A stretch of 64,000 nucleotides of DNA from Undibacterium paludis (GCF_022568815.1 NZ_JAKZHX010000001.1:975113-1039112), one strand, 5' to 3'. Positions 1-9,518 are shown, numbered from the stretch's first letter. The notes: a model not told the origin generated them from the letters alone. Numbers and translations are program-made.

Positions 1-441
1 CTACGCCCCAAGAGTGTTGGTGAACTGACTCTGGCAAGCAAAGATCCCATGGCGGCGCCGCTGATCAACCCGCGTTTTCTGGAACACCCGGATGACATCG
101 AAGCCATGGTCAAAGGCTTCAGGCTGACCCGCAAGCTGATGGATGCACCAGCCCTGGCGGCAGCACGCACCAGCGATTTCCAGACTGCTAATGTGCATAC
201 TGACGACGAGATACGTGCAATCTTGCGTCAGACTTGCGATACTGTCTACCACCCCATCGGCACCTGCAAGATGGGTGTCGATGATATGGCTGTGGTTGAC
301 CCCAGCCTGCTGGTGCACGGCATGCAGGGGCTGCGCATTGTCGACGCCTCTGTCATGCCGACACTGATCGGCGGCAATACCAATGCGCCGACCATGATGA
401 TAGGTGAAAAGGCGGCCGACATGATCAGAATGGCCCGGTAA
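1..441 (+). CDS. GMC-family FAD-dependent oxidoreductase, C-terminal fragment
   Basis: The reading frame is open from base 1, so this is the last 146 residues of a gene that begins outside the window. The segment matches the C-terminal substrate domain of glucose-methanol-choline oxidoreductases (choline and alcohol dehydrogenase type). It carries the HPIGTCKMG motif with the active-site His, followed by RIVDASVMP and the GNTNAPTMMIGEKAAD signature that contributes the second catalytic residue and closes the FAD site. The enzyme oxidises an alcohol to an aldehyde with FAD; the substrate cannot be told from this fragment. It is convergent with the amidase on the opposite strand, with only 19 bases between the two stop codons. 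Confidence 0.9.
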   Translation, partial: LRPKSVGELTLASKDPMAAPLINPRFLEHPDDIEAMVKGFRLTRKLMDAPALAAARTSDFQTANVHTDDEIRAILRQTCDTVYHPIGTCKMGVDDMAVVDPSLLVHGMQGLRIVDASVMPTLIGGNTNAPTMMIGEKAADMIRMAR

Positions 442-460
442 GCCCCCTTGATCTTGCAGT

Positions 461-2002
461 TTATTTACTGACCATGACTGACAAAGAAGGTGCAGGCAAG
501 GCTGGTCTTGCCTGTTCAAAGGCATAGCCCATGTTGAGCAGTTTGGCCTCGCTCCACGCGCCGGCAAACAGGGACAGTCCCACCGGCAAACCGCGCACCT
601 GCCCCATGGGCACAGTCAGGTGCGGGTAACCGGCAACGGCTGCCGGACTGCTGGCGCTGCCTTCCACCACGTCGCCAGCCTTGTAATCGATGGGCCAAGC
701 TGTACCGGTGGTGGGCGCAATGAGCGCATCCAGCCGGTATTTTTTCAGCACCGCATCGATGCCCTGTTTGCCTGCACGCTGTCTGACACGGGCACTGGCC
801 TGTTTGTAGGCAGCATCTTTCAGGCCGCCGGTCGCTTCTGCCTGTTCCATCAAGTCCTGGCCAAAATAGGGCATGACAGTATCTGCATGCTGTTTGTTGA
901 AGGCGATCACCTCGGCCATGCTGCGGGTCTTGACCACAGCCGGCGTTGCCGCCAGATAGGTATTGAGATCAGCCTTGAATTCATACAGCAGGACCGTCAG
1001 CTCATCCTTGTCGAGGTCTTCGAGATGCGGCAACTCTATCTGGTCTACTACGGTAGCACCCTGGGCAACCAGGATGGACAGGCTCTTGTCAAACAAGGCT
1101 TTGGTGTCGGCGTCATAGCCATCGACGAGCTTGCGTACCACACCCAGACGCATGCCTTTTAATGCCGTCGTCTGCAAACCCCTGGTGTAATCTTTGGCAC
1201 GACGCTTGTCAGCCTGGCGTGTAGCCGGGTCCTGCTTGTCGCTACCGGCAATGGCGTTGAGCAGCATGGCAGCGTCACGCACTGTCAGCGTCATCGGCCC
1301 GGCCGTGTCCTGGCTGTGACTGAGTGGGACAATGCCGGTACGGCTGACCAAGCCTATGGTGGGCTTTAAGCCGACCAGGCCATTCACGGATGCCGGGCAG
1401 ACGATGGAGCCATCGGTCTCAGTGCCTATTGCTGCGGGTATGAGGCGTGCCGCCACCGCCGCACCGGAACCCGAACTGGAACCGCAGGGGCTACGGTCTG
1501 CCGCATACGGGTTACGGACCTGCCCGCCGACGCTGCTCCAGCCACTGGTGGACTGCGATGAGCGCAGGTTCGCCCACTCACTGAGGTTGGCCTTGCCCAT
1601 GATGATGGCGCCTGCTGCCCGCAAGCGGGCGACCAGGGGGGCATCTTCCTGCGCCCGGTTATCTGCCAGCGCCAGCGAACCGGCCGTTGTTACCATGCCG
1701 CGTGCAGCGATATTATCTTTCAGCAGGATGGGCAAGCCAGCCAGGCTGCCCTGCTTGACCTGTTGCTGGTCGATTGCCATGGCGTCTGCCTTTGCCTGCG
1801 GATTTTGCAGCATTACCGCCTGTATCGCCGGGTTCTGTGCCTGTATGCGGGCTTCGTACAGTTCAACGATCTGCTGCGCTGTCAGTTTGCCGTTCTTTAA
1901 GTCCTGCTCCAGTTCATGCAATTCGTCACTGGCACACGCAGAATGCGGCAATATCAAAGGAAAGGCTGTGATCAGGGCCAGGCCAAGCAGGCGTAACTTC
2001 AT
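461..2002 (-). CDS. Secreted amidase, amidase-signature family
   Basis: A 513-residue protein with an N-terminal signal peptide (residues 1 to about 24, ending SACA), so probably periplasmic. The amidase-signature Ser-cisSer-Lys triad is visible: Lys95 in LLKDN, the cis-Ser in CGSSSGSG (174-180), and nucleophile Ser199 in GTETDGSI. Such enzymes hydrolyse carboxamides; the exact substrate (peptide amide, cyclic dimer or small amide) is not decided by the sequence. Its start lies 20 bases after the stop of the SirB-like membrane protein, so the two may be co-transcribed. Length is normal for the family and nothing key is missing. Confidence 0.9.
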   Translation of the reverse strand: MKLRLLGLALITAFPLILPHSACASDELHELEQDLKNGKLTAQQIVELYEARIQAQNPAIQAVMLQNPQAKADAMAIDQQQVKQGSLAGLPILLKDNIAARGMVTTAGSLALADNRAQEDAPLVARLRAAGAIIMGKANLSEWANLRSSQSTSGWSSVGGQVRNPYAADRSPCGSSSGSGAAVAARLIPAAIGTETDGSIVCPASVNGLVGLKPTIGLVSRTGIVPLSHSQDTAGPMTLTVRDAAMLLNAIAGSDKQDPATRQADKRRAKDYTRGLQTTALKGMRLGVVRKLVDGYDADTKALFDKSLSILVAQGATVVDQIELPHLEDLDKDELTVLLYEFKADLNTYLAATPAVVKTRSMAEVIAFNKQHADTVMPYFGQDLMEQAEATGGLKDAAYKQASARVRQRAGKQGIDAVLKKYRLDALIAPTTGTAWPIDYKAGDVVEGSASSPAAVAGYPHLTVPMGQVRGLPVGLSLFAGAWSEAKLLNMGYAFEQARPALPAPSLSVMVSK

Positions 2003-2022
2003 GGTGTGGTTTCTTTCTTCTA

Positions 2023-2406
2023 TCAGAATGGGACAACCTGACGCGTCAGGGCGACACTGATGATGTAGGCAAATGTTAGCAGCGCCGCAAAAAAAGCCAG
2101 CTGCCTGATTGCCGGGGTTTTACCGCGCTTGATGGCAATCGTACCCAGGGCAATATACAGCAGCAGGGCCAGCAGTTTGGCCGTCAGCCAGTTTTGCTGG
2201 AAGGGATATTGTCCGCTGATGAAAGCCAGACTCAGTGCAGAAGCCAGCAAGACAGTATCAATCACATGCGGCAGGACTTTTACCCAACGCTGGTTCATCA
2301 GGGCTGAGTCACGCATCTTCCAGATACCGCGCAAGACAAAGAGACTGCCGCTGAGGGCTGCGCAAGTCATATGCAGGTGTTTGATGGCAAGATAATTGAT
2401 GGACAT
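2023..2406 (-). CDS. SirB-like integral membrane protein
   Basis: About 127 residues from the ATG at 2406, which begins MSINYLAIKHLHM, the usual start of SirB-family proteins. In-frame starts at 2433 and 2490 would add 9 or 28 residues, and no Shine-Dalgarno decides between them. The protein has about four hydrophobic segments: LHMTCAALSGSLFVLRG, the region around VLPHVIDTVLLASALSLAF, AKLLALLLYIALG, and LAFFAALLTFAYIISVAL. SirB proteins are poorly characterised; an old link to Salmonella invasion regulation is not established as a molecular function. It lies directly upstream of the amidase gene on the same strand. Confidence 0.8.
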   Translation of the reverse strand: MSINYLAIKHLHMTCAALSGSLFVLRGIWKMRDSALMNQRWVKVLPHVIDTVLLASALSLAFISGQYPFQQNWLTAKLLALLLYIALGTIAIKRGKTPAIRQLAFFAALLTFAYIISVALTRQVVPF

Positions 2407-2587
2407 GGTGTTAAATAAAGGGGGTATTGACATGAGTAGCAGAATTTTCTGTGTCTGTAATACTACCCGAAAGTCATGTAAAAGAGCCAAGCATGCTGTG
2501 CAGACAATTTATTGTGAGGGTTTCAGAGGCCGTTGACTTAAATCCATTACACTTTCATGTATCGACATCTTTTGAAAGTCAGCCTGC

Positions 2588-3412
2588 ATGAATTTTCTCA
2601 GCATTCAATCCAAAGACGGCGCCAGCGCCCGCATTGCCAGTCAAGGGGCGCATTTGTGTTCATGGGTACCTGCCGGTGGAACAGAACAGTTATTCATGAG
2701 CAGTGCCAGCGCATTTCAGGATGGCGTGGCCATACGTGGCGGCGTGCCCGTGGTGTTCCCGCAATTTTCCAACCAGGGCACTCTGCCCAAGCATGGTTTT
2801 GCCCGCACTTCTGAATGGAAGCTGCTACATTCTGGCCAAACCCTTAATGGTGCGGCAGAAGCAGTGTATGAACTGAAAGAAAACATTGCCCGCCTCAGCA
2901 TCTGGCCCCATGTCTTCCGCGCGCAATTGCGCATCAGTGTGGCTGGTAACTCATTGCAACTGGAGCTCGATATCGACAATACCGGCGACACCAATTTCAG
3001 TTTCTCGGCCGCGCTGCATACCTACCTGGCTGTCAACAACATTGCCGATGCCAGCCTGCACGGCCTGCAAGGGCTGTATTACCGCGACACCGTCAGCGGC
3101 GCCGATCATTGTCTGGAAAGCGATGCTGCTTTGCGCATCCATGGCGAAACAGACCGTATCTATGGCGCAGTACCGGCAACACTGGAACTGCACCAGCCAC
3201 ACCAGACTACCCGCATACACAGCACCGGCTTTGCCGATGCCGTGGTGTGGAACCCCGGTGCCGGGGCCGCCAAAATCAGCGACCTGGAAAGCGGCGGCGA
3301 ACAGCGCATGCTGTGCGTGGAAGCTGCAACTATCCTGCGCCCCGTCAGTCTGATACCAGGTGAAAGCTGGGGTGGCAGCCAGCGTCTGGAAGTCATTGCC
3401 ACAGGCAATTGA
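2588..3412 (+). CDS. D-hexose-6-phosphate mutarotase (aldose 1-epimerase family)
   Basis: A 274-residue cytoplasmic protein of the galactose-mutarotase fold, of the hexose-6-phosphate type (YeaD-like). Diagnostic stretches are IRGGVPVVFPQF near residue 55, LPKHGFAR near residue 68 (catalytic His), the LHTYLAV region, and VVWNPGAGAAKISDL near the C terminus (the family's WNP motif). It interconverts alpha and beta anomers of hexose-6-phosphates. It is transcribed alone. Its last codons overlap a candidate promoter for the downstream protease gene. Confidence 0.88.
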   Translation: MNFLSIQSKDGASARIASQGAHLCSWVPAGGTEQLFMSSASAFQDGVAIRGGVPVVFPQFSNQGTLPKHGFARTSEWKLLHSGQTLNGAAEAVYELKENIARLSIWPHVFRAQLRISVAGNSLQLELDIDNTGDTNFSFSAALHTYLAVNNIADASLHGLQGLYYRDTVSGADHCLESDAALRIHGETDRIYGAVPATLELHQPHQTTRIHSTGFADAVVWNPGAGAAKISDLESGGEQRMLCVEAATILRPVSLIPGESWGGSQRLEVIATGN

Positions 3413-3437
3413 CAATTTTATACATTTAACACATAGT
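3409..3437 (+). promoter_or_regulatory. Candidate sigma70 promoter for the M16 protease gene
   Basis: A perfect -35 box TTGACA (3409-3414) overlaps the stop codon of the mutarotase gene. It is followed by a 17-base spacer and CATAGT (3432-3437), four of six matches to the -10 consensus. Transcription would begin near 3444, about 95 bases before the protease start at 3539. Inferred from sequence only. Confidence 0.45.
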
Positions 3438-3538
3438 CACAATCCTGCCTGGACAGTCTCACTCTCCAGGCTTTGGTTTTTTGCACTTGCTGTACTTATT
3501 TATTGCACCTTGTTTACTCTTCAAGACTGAAAGAATTT

Positions 3539-6289
3539 ATGCAACAACTACGCTCTGGCCTGACACTGGCACCGGTATTGCGCGCCCTGGTGCTGGGTGG
3601 CGTCTTCCTGTTTACCGCACCGGCAGCGCTGGCTGATACCTTGCCCAAAGGCATCAGCCAGGTAAGCAGTGTTGAGGGTATTACCGAATACCGGCTGCCG
3701 AATGGCCTGCGCGTCTTGCTGATGCCCGATGCTTCCAAGCCTACCGTCACTGTCAACATTACCTATCTGGTCGGCTCACGTCATGAAAACTATGGTGAAA
3801 CCGGGATGGCGCATCTGCTTGAGCACCTGCTGTTCAAGGGTACGCCCACCCATGCCAAGGTCGATGAAGAATTCAACAAACGCGGCATGCGCTTCAATGG
3901 CACGACTTCACTGGACCGTACCAATTACTATGAGCTGTTCCAGGCCAGTGACGACAACCTGAAATGGGCACTGGAGATGGAAGCTGACCGTATGGTCAAC
4001 TCTAATATTGCCAAGAGTGATCTGGATACCGAGATGACCGTGGTCCGCAATGAGTATGAGCGTGGTGAAAATTCACCGTTTGCCGTCCTGCTCAAGCGCA
4101 TGCAGAGCGTGGCTTTTGACTGGCATAACTATGGCAACTCCACCATCGGTAACCGCAGCGACATAGAAAACGTCAAGATTGAGAACCTGCAAGCTTTTTA
4201 CCACCAGTACTACCAGCCCGACAATGCCGTGCTGCTGGTTGCCGGCAAATTTGAACAGGACAAGGTCTTGCAATGGATTAATGCTTCGTTCGGCAAGATT
4301 GCCAAACCAAAACGCACGCTACCGCAATTCTGGACCACAGAGCCGACCCAGGACGGCGAGCGCAGTTTCACCGTGCGCCGCACAGGTGATATACAGATCG
4401 TCATGGTTGCCTACAAGGTACCTGCCGGTTTGCACCCGGACCGTGACGCTCTCGGCTTTGTCGGCAGCGTACTGACCAACGCCCCGCATGGGCGTCTGCA
4501 CAAGCAGCTGGTAGAAACAGGCAAGGTCGTACAGGTATTTTCCAGCAGCGTAGGCTATGTGGAGCCGGGCCTGACCATTATCGGCGCCGTCGTGAAAAAG
4601 GGTGATTCGGTGGAAGCCGCTAAAGAAGCCCTGCTGGCTGGCATAGAAGAGTTCAAGAGCAAGCCGCCGACGGCAGAAGAAATGGAGCGTATCAAACGCG
4701 ACAATGACAATTCCTATGAAAAACTGCTCAACAACCATGAATCCATCGGCATCAGCATGTCGGAATACATCGCCATGGGGGACTGGCGCTACCTGTTCAA
4801 GGACAGGGATGACAATAAAAACGTCAGTGCTGAAGCCGTCAACGCAGCGACCAGGCGTTACCTGGTGCGTGATAACCGCACCATAGGCATGTTCATACCG
4901 GAAGACCAGCCACAACGCACCGACATCCCGGTGGCACCTGGCATTGCCGAGGCGATGAAGGATTTCAAACCCAAAACTGCCACACTCAGTGCAGAAGTGT
5001 TTGATTCTTCCCCGGCAAACATAGACAAGCGTACGCAGGTCAGCACCATAGGCAATCTGCAACTGGCCCTGCTGCCGAAAAAAACCCGCGGAGAAACCGT
5101 CAATGTGTCACTGAACCTGCACTGGGGTGATGAAAAAACCCTGGCTGGCAAAGCCAGCGCCATGGGTTTTGCCAGCGGCTTGCTGGGAACCGGAACCAGC
5201 AAATACACGCGTGCCCAGCTGGCCGATGAAATGTCCAAGCTGAAGATGAGCGGCGGCCTGTATTCCTTCCAGACCACGAGGGCAAACCTGCCGGCAGCAC
5301 TGGAACTGGTGGCCCACGTTTTAAAGGAGGCCAACTATCCTGAAAGCGAATTCAAGCAAATGCAGGAAAAAGCCCTGGTCGGTCTGGAAGCGACCCGCAA
5401 TGAACCATCTGCCGTCGCCAGCCGCGCCATGGCATTGCACTTCAGCTCTTACTCCAAGGATGATATCCGTGCTGCATTGACACTTGATGAAATGCTGGAT
5501 GCCATGCGCTCGGTCAAACTGGAAGACGTCAAGGCCTTCCACAAGGATTTTTATGGTGTTTCCAAAGGGGAACTGTCCATCGTCGGCGATTTTGATGTGG
5601 ATACCGCCAAAAAAACTGTCGCCAGGGTCTTTGAAGGCTGGACCAGCAAAAAGCCTTATTCACGCCTGGTTGCCAAGCGCGCTGAGGTGCCTGTGGTACG
5701 CAAAACCTTTAATACGCCGGACAAGGAAAATGCCGTATTCCTCAGTCGCATGAATCTGAGCCTGCGTGAAGATGATGCCGACTTCCCGGCCCTGCGGGTA
5801 GCCAACTATATTTTTGGCGGTGGTGCCGGTATGAATTCACGTGTGATGGAGCGCATACGCCAAAAAGACGGCCTGTCCTATGGCGGCGGTTCCAGCCTGA
5901 CCGCCGGTGAAATTGATCCTGTCGGCAGCTTCAGCATCAATGCAACTGCTGCACCACAGAATATGGAGAAACTTGAAATCGCCATCAGGGAAGAACTGGC
6001 CCACGCACTGAAAGACGGCTTTACCGCAGATGAGTTGAGCAAGGCCAAATCCGGCCTGTTGCAGCAACGAGCACAAGGCCGTACCAGTGACGGCGCCGTC
6101 GCCAGCGGCTGGAACAACAATCTGTACCTCAAACGCAACTGGGCCTGGTCACAAGCCATGGATGACAAGATACAGGCGCTGACATTGGGGCAGGTAAATG
6201 ATGCCTTCCGGCGTTATATCGATCCGGCAAAAATGAGCACTTTCATTGCCGGGGATGAGGCCAAGGCAAAATCGGGTGCAGGCAAATAG
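3539..6289 (+). CDS. Exported M16-family zinc metalloprotease (pitrilysin-like, two-domain)
   Basis: A 916-residue protein from the ATG at 3539, chosen because it gives a clean signal peptide (residues 1 to about 32, ending ALA before DTLPKG); the TTG further upstream gives an unlikely Cys-rich extension. The inverted zinc motif HxxEH is intact as His92-Leu-Leu-Glu95-His96, and the third ligand probably lies in RNEYERGEN. Peptidase_M16 and M16_C domains occur twice, the second half lacking the motif, as is normal for pitrilysins. It probably degrades peptides in the periplasm. Monocistronic, with a candidate promoter before and a strong terminator after it. Confidence 0.92.
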   Translation: MQQLRSGLTLAPVLRALVLGGVFLFTAPAALADTLPKGISQVSSVEGITEYRLPNGLRVLLMPDASKPTVTVNITYLVGSRHENYGETGMAHLLEHLLFKGTPTHAKVDEEFNKRGMRFNGTTSLDRTNYYELFQASDDNLKWALEMEADRMVNSNIAKSDLDTEMTVVRNEYERGENSPFAVLLKRMQSVAFDWHNYGNSTIGNRSDIENVKIENLQAFYHQYYQPDNAVLLVAGKFEQDKVLQWINASFGKIAKPKRTLPQFWTTEPTQDGERSFTVRRTGDIQIVMVAYKVPAGLHPDRDALGFVGSVLTNAPHGRLHKQLVETGKVVQVFSSSVGYVEPGLTIIGAVVKKGDSVEAAKEALLAGIEEFKSKPPTAEEMERIKRDNDNSYEKLLNNHESIGISMSEYIAMGDWRYLFKDRDDNKNVSAEAVNAATRRYLVRDNRTIGMFIPEDQPQRTDIPVAPGIAEAMKDFKPKTATLSAEVFDSSPANIDKRTQVSTIGNLQLALLPKKTRGETVNVSLNLHWGDEKTLAGKASAMGFASGLLGTGTSKYTRAQLADEMSKLKMSGGLYSFQTTRANLPAALELVAHVLKEANYPESEFKQMQEKALVGLEATRNEPSAVASRAMALHFSSYSKDDIRAALTLDEMLDAMRSVKLEDVKAFHKDFYGVSKGELSIVGDFDVDTAKKTVARVFEGWTSKKPYSRLVAKRAEVPVVRKTFNTPDKENAVFLSRMNLSLREDDADFPALRVANYIFGGGAGMNSRVMERIRQKDGLSYGGGSSLTAGEIDPVGSFSINATAAPQNMEKLEIAIREELAHALKDGFTADELSKAKSGLLQQRAQGRTSDGAVASGWNNNLYLKRNWAWSQAMDDKIQALTLGQVNDAFRRYIDPAKMSTFIAGDEAKAKSGAGK

Positions 6290-6331
6290 CTTCATGCAGT
6301 AAGAGCACACGGTAATTTCATATAGCACAAG

Positions 6332-6359
6332 GCCGGAAATCCTGGATTTCCGGCTTTTT
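6332..6359 (+). terminator. Rho-independent terminator of the M16 gene
   Basis: Perfect 10-bp stem GCCGGAAATC (6332-6341) with GATTTCCGGC (6345-6354) and a 3-base loop, followed by TTTTT (6355-6359). It lies 43 bases after the protease stop codon. Confidence 0.85.
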
Positions 6360-6410
6360 CATTTGTTACCGTGATGACATGTCCGGGTTGTTGCCGGCCT
6401 GGCCAGGTGT

Positions 6411-7058
6411 TCAACCTTTCCAGCTTCTCTGCAAGCCGGTATCCGTATGTATCCATCCCCCCTGCGCGGACTGACGGTAGTAAAAACCGACACCACCCTG
6501 GCGGAAGCTTTGTATCAGTTCACCAAGCACTTCTTCATGCAGATGGGGGATGCGTATGTCAGCAGCCTTGCCCTCCATATGCAGGGATTTGCGGGCTGCC
6601 GGCACGCCCTCTTCTATCAGGCGCTGGTTCGATGCCTGGGTGCGGTAACCGGACAGGATCTCCAGCGGGCGAGTCATGCCAAACCTGGCCACATAGGCCT
6701 GGGTGGCCCACAGGGTTTCGAGCAGCTTGGGGTCCATGGGAGCAGTCTGTTTGCCGTTAACGTCACGCAACATATGGCATAACTGCTGATAGGCCGGCTC
6801 CAGGACTTCGCCGTCTTTCCAGTACAGGAGCTTGCTACGCTCACCGGTAGCCGGGCGTATCAGATCCAGGGTCCTGGGTTTGACCCAGAATTCTATATCC
6901 AGGGCTTGGGAATCAAACAACTCTGGCGGCGGGGTCGGTGCTGCAGATTTGCTGCCGTCACTGGCATGTGCGGCCCGCAACATCCCGTGCTGGGCGGCAA
7001 GGCCAGCGGTACCGAGCAAGAGCCCCTTCTTCAACAACTGTCGGCGTGTAATGATCAT
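6411..7058 (-). CDS. Tat-exported DUF882 (MepK-like) murein hydrolase
   Basis: A 215-residue protein. The N terminus MIITRRQLLKKGLLLG carries a twin-arginine signal followed by a hydrophobic stretch and a cleavage site near AHA (residue 32). The DUF882/M15-like core is clear: SGYRTQASN (136-144), SLHMEGKAADI (158-168) and GWIHTDTG (201-208), giving predicted zinc ligands His160, Asp167 and His204. The family includes E. coli MepK, an endopeptidase that cuts 3,3 cross-links in peptidoglycan, so a periplasmic cell-wall role is likely. It is convergent with the M16 gene and divergent from the GIN-domain lipoprotein. Confidence 0.87.
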   Translation of the reverse strand: MIITRRQLLKKGLLLGTAGLAAQHGMLRAAHASDGSKSAAPTPPPELFDSQALDIEFWVKPRTLDLIRPATGERSKLLYWKDGEVLEPAYQQLCHMLRDVNGKQTAPMDPKLLETLWATQAYVARFGMTRPLEILSGYRTQASNQRLIEEGVPAARKSLHMEGKAADIRIPHLHEEVLGELIQSFRQGGVGFYYRQSAQGGWIHTDTGLQRSWKG

Positions 7059-7213
7059 GTTCTGATTTTGCTTCTCAAAAAACCAGCTTAGTGTACATCT
7101 GATCGCTTATCGTATTGCAAATACTTAGTGGACTGTAACAGCCACTTACATTTCATCCGGCAATTTTGCGTTTGATGACAAGGATTGCGCATTCTGTCTT
7201 TTTCCATGAGGTA

Positions 7214-7242
7214 TTCCAATCAGAACACCAGTAAACTAGAAT
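7214..7242 (+). promoter_or_regulatory. Candidate sigma70 promoter for the GIN-domain lipoprotein
   Basis: TTCCAA (7214-7219), a 17-base spacer and TAGAAT (7237-7242), five of six matches at -10. Transcription would start near 7249, about 20 bases before the start codon at 7270. The -35 match is weak. Confidence 0.45.
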
Positions 7243-7269
7243 CGTTAACCCTTTTTTACATTCAATATC

Positions 7270-8472
7270 ATGTTCAAATCATTCGGATGCCTGGCGCTCA
7301 TGAGCGTTTTGCTGACTGGCTGTGAGGTCAGAGTCAATGGTAACACCATCAAGGGTAGTGGCAAGCTCGTCAGCGAGCAACGTAGCGTGACGGAATTCAA
7401 CGCCATACAAAATTCCAGCTTCTTCGATGTCATTGTCACGAATGGCTCAAAACCCGCCGTCGAAGTCAGTGGTGACGATAATCTGGTGCCGGAAATTGAA
7501 ACTGTCGTCGAAAACCAGGTCCTGATCATACGCAGCAAACGCAAAGCCTACAGCTTTAGCTGGAGCAGCAAACCGGGCACCGTCAGAATCACCGCCAGCG
7601 GCCTGAACAAGATCAGCAATGGTGGCAGTGGTGACGTCGATGTACGTGACATACAGACAGAAAAATTGACGGTAGAACAAAATGGCTCGGGTGATGCCAG
7701 GGTCAGCGGCAAAACCGCGAACCTGAAGTTAACGAGCAGTGGTAGCGGCGACCTTGACCTGCAACAGTTACAGATTAGCCAGCTGGAACTGGAAATGCGT
7801 GGCTCCGGTGATGCCCATCTCAGTAACATCGTGCAATCCCTCGATGCTGCAGTACACGGCAGTGGGGACCTGAAAGTCGACAACCTGCAAAATGCCGCCG
7901 TCAAGCTGGCAGTACATGGTTCCTCTGACGTGAAATTAACGGGCAGTATCAAGGCATTACAAGTCGAGATGTATGGTTCTGGTGATGTCGTCGTGCAAGG
8001 GCTCAGGGCTGAACAGGCAAACATAAAGAGCAATGGTCCCGGTGAACTGCAGCTGTCAGGTGAAGTCGGGCAACTGGTCTTGGCCAGCAATGGCTCCGGC
8101 GACGTCAATGCCAACGATTTACAGGTCAAGGATTTGCAGATTAGCAATAATGGGTCGGCCAATCATAGTTTCCGCCGCATCCAGGGCGCACTGAAAGCCG
8201 ACCTGTCAGGCTCTGGCGACTTTGAGGCAGAACTGCAATCCGATGCAGCCCTGGAAATCAATATGCAAGGCCCTGGCCATGTCAGTCTCAAAGGCAGGGC
8301 AAAAAGCCTGAACGCAAAATTAAGCGGCAGTGATGATCTGAAAGCAAGCGATTTGCTGCTCGACAGCGCCAGCATCAAGGTCACCGGTCCCGGCATGGCC
8401 GAAGTCAATGTGAAACAGGCAGGGGGTTCCAGGATAGTCAAGATAGACCGTAACGGCGTTGTCAATGAGTGA
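7270..8472 (+). CDS. Repetitive head-GIN domain (DUF2807) lipoprotein
   Basis: A 400-residue protein with a lipobox LTGC (Cys18), so it is probably membrane-anchored in the envelope. The N-terminal part (IKGSGKLVSEQRSVTEFNAI) is the classic head-GIN start. From about residue 115 the chain is a run of roughly 20-residue repeats, each marked by GSGD or a decayed form (GSSD, GPGE, GSAN, GPGH, GSDD). About twelve copies can be counted. The pattern predicts a long beta-helix. No enzymatic residues are evident and the function of DUF2807 proteins is unknown. The gene has its own candidate promoter and terminator. Confidence 0.85.
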   Translation: MFKSFGCLALMSVLLTGCEVRVNGNTIKGSGKLVSEQRSVTEFNAIQNSSFFDVIVTNGSKPAVEVSGDDNLVPEIETVVENQVLIIRSKRKAYSFSWSSKPGTVRITASGLNKISNGGSGDVDVRDIQTEKLTVEQNGSGDARVSGKTANLKLTSSGSGDLDLQQLQISQLELEMRGSGDAHLSNIVQSLDAAVHGSGDLKVDNLQNAAVKLAVHGSSDVKLTGSIKALQVEMYGSGDVVVQGLRAEQANIKSNGPGELQLSGEVGQLVLASNGSGDVNANDLQVKDLQISNNGSANHSFRRIQGALKADLSGSGDFEAELQSDAALEINMQGPGHVSLKGRAKSLNAKLSGSDDLKASDLLLDSASIKVTGPGMAEVNVKQAGGSRIVKIDRNGVVNE

Positions 8473-8492
8473 CAACTGGCAAAGCAGGTAGC

Positions 8493-8534
8493 ACAAAATC
8501 CAGCTATTCCATGGAGAACAGCTGGATTTTTTGT
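8493..8534 (+). terminator. Rho-independent terminator of the GIN-domain gene
   Basis: ACAAAATCCAGCT (8493-8505) pairs with AGCTGGATTTTTTGT (8520-8534) across a 14-base loop; the T-run forms part of the 3' arm. It begins 20 bases after the stop codon. Confidence 0.82.
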
Positions 8535-8696
8535 ATAGGTGACGAATCAATTTCCGGCAGCTCTTGCCGGGCACTCGTACACCCACACGTTTGCCAGATG
8601 CAATTGTTAGTAATGTATGCAAGCACTACCCCGGTACAGCCAAAGCAGGGAAATTACGCTAAGATGATTTGAGTCAATTCAGCGACCGGGATCACA

Positions 8697-9479
8697 ATGC
8701 CAAGACTTTCTCGCTTACTAGGCTGCCTATTGCTGGCGGGCAGTTGCTGGGGCAGCGCAATAGCGGCACAAGTCAGTAAGAGTGTCGTCTTGTTGATGAG
8801 TGAAGAACTGGACGGCAAAGGCCAGGTCATCCCCATACGGACCGAGATCATGGAAGTGCTGCATGCACTTGAACAACGTGCCGGACTGAAGTTTGAAATC
8901 CGCCGTTATCCCTGGAAACGGGCACTGGAAAATGCAGCGAATGGTGAAGGCCTGATCTTCGGGATTTCAAAAACCAGGGAACGCCTGCATAACTTTACAT
9001 TCTCAACCCCGATTTTTGCCGATCAGTCACTACTGGTGACGCTGTGCAATGCAAAATTCCAGTTCAACTCCCTCAACGATCTCAAGGGCAAGACCATAGG
9101 CATCGTACGCGGCACCAGCTATGGCGAAGAATTTGACCGCCTGAGCAACGTGCTGTTCAAGGTGGAAGACGATACCGGCAACATACCTGGCCGCTTCCAA
9201 AAGCTGGTGATGGGACGCATGGACGCTTTTCTTTATTACAGCTCGGCTACCAACATCAGACAGCTGGAAAACCGCCTCAACCAGCAATATGCTGCCGAAT
9301 TTACCGGCAAGCAGACAAATGCCGCCCTGTTCTGTATTCTGCCCAAACCCGTATCATCGGTAGATATACATATTGCGATACGGCCAGACCTTGACAGGGG
9401 TTTGATGGAAAAACTGGACCGCGCCATCGTACGCAGCCGCGAAGATGGCGTGCTGGCCAGAATCTACAATCCCAGATGA
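8697..9479 (+). CDS. Periplasmic solute-binding protein, SBP_bac_3 type
   Basis: A 260-residue protein with a signal peptide ending near AIAA (residue 24). The remainder fits the type II periplasmic binding fold of family 3 binding proteins: IRRYPWKRALENAANGEG, LIFGISKTRERL, and LKGKTIGIVRGTSYGEEFD in the second lobe. No ABC permease or ATPase gene is nearby, so it may be an orphan receptor or feed a sensor rather than a transporter. It resembles the protein at 13564-14352 in length and architecture. The start ATG at 8697 is preceded by a weak GGGA. The ligand is not predictable. Confidence 0.82.
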   Translation: MPRLSRLLGCLLLAGSCWGSAIAAQVSKSVVLLMSEELDGKGQVIPIRTEIMEVLHALEQRAGLKFEIRRYPWKRALENAANGEGLIFGISKTRERLHNFTFSTPIFADQSLLVTLCNAKFQFNSLNDLKGKTIGIVRGTSYGEEFDRLSNVLFKVEDDTGNIPGRFQKLVMGRMDAFLYYSSATNIRQLENRLNQQYAAEFTGKQTNAALFCILPKPVSSVDIHIAIRPDLDRGLMEKLDRAIVRSREDGVLARIYNPR

Positions 9480-9518
9480 ACTTGCAATATGAACGTATCG
9501 CCACGCAATAGTCCTTGC

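Noticed and set aside
3473..3538. Longer N terminus of the M16 protease from TTG 3473
   Set aside because: It would bury the signal peptide behind a Cys-rich sequence; ATG 3539 gives a standard export signal.
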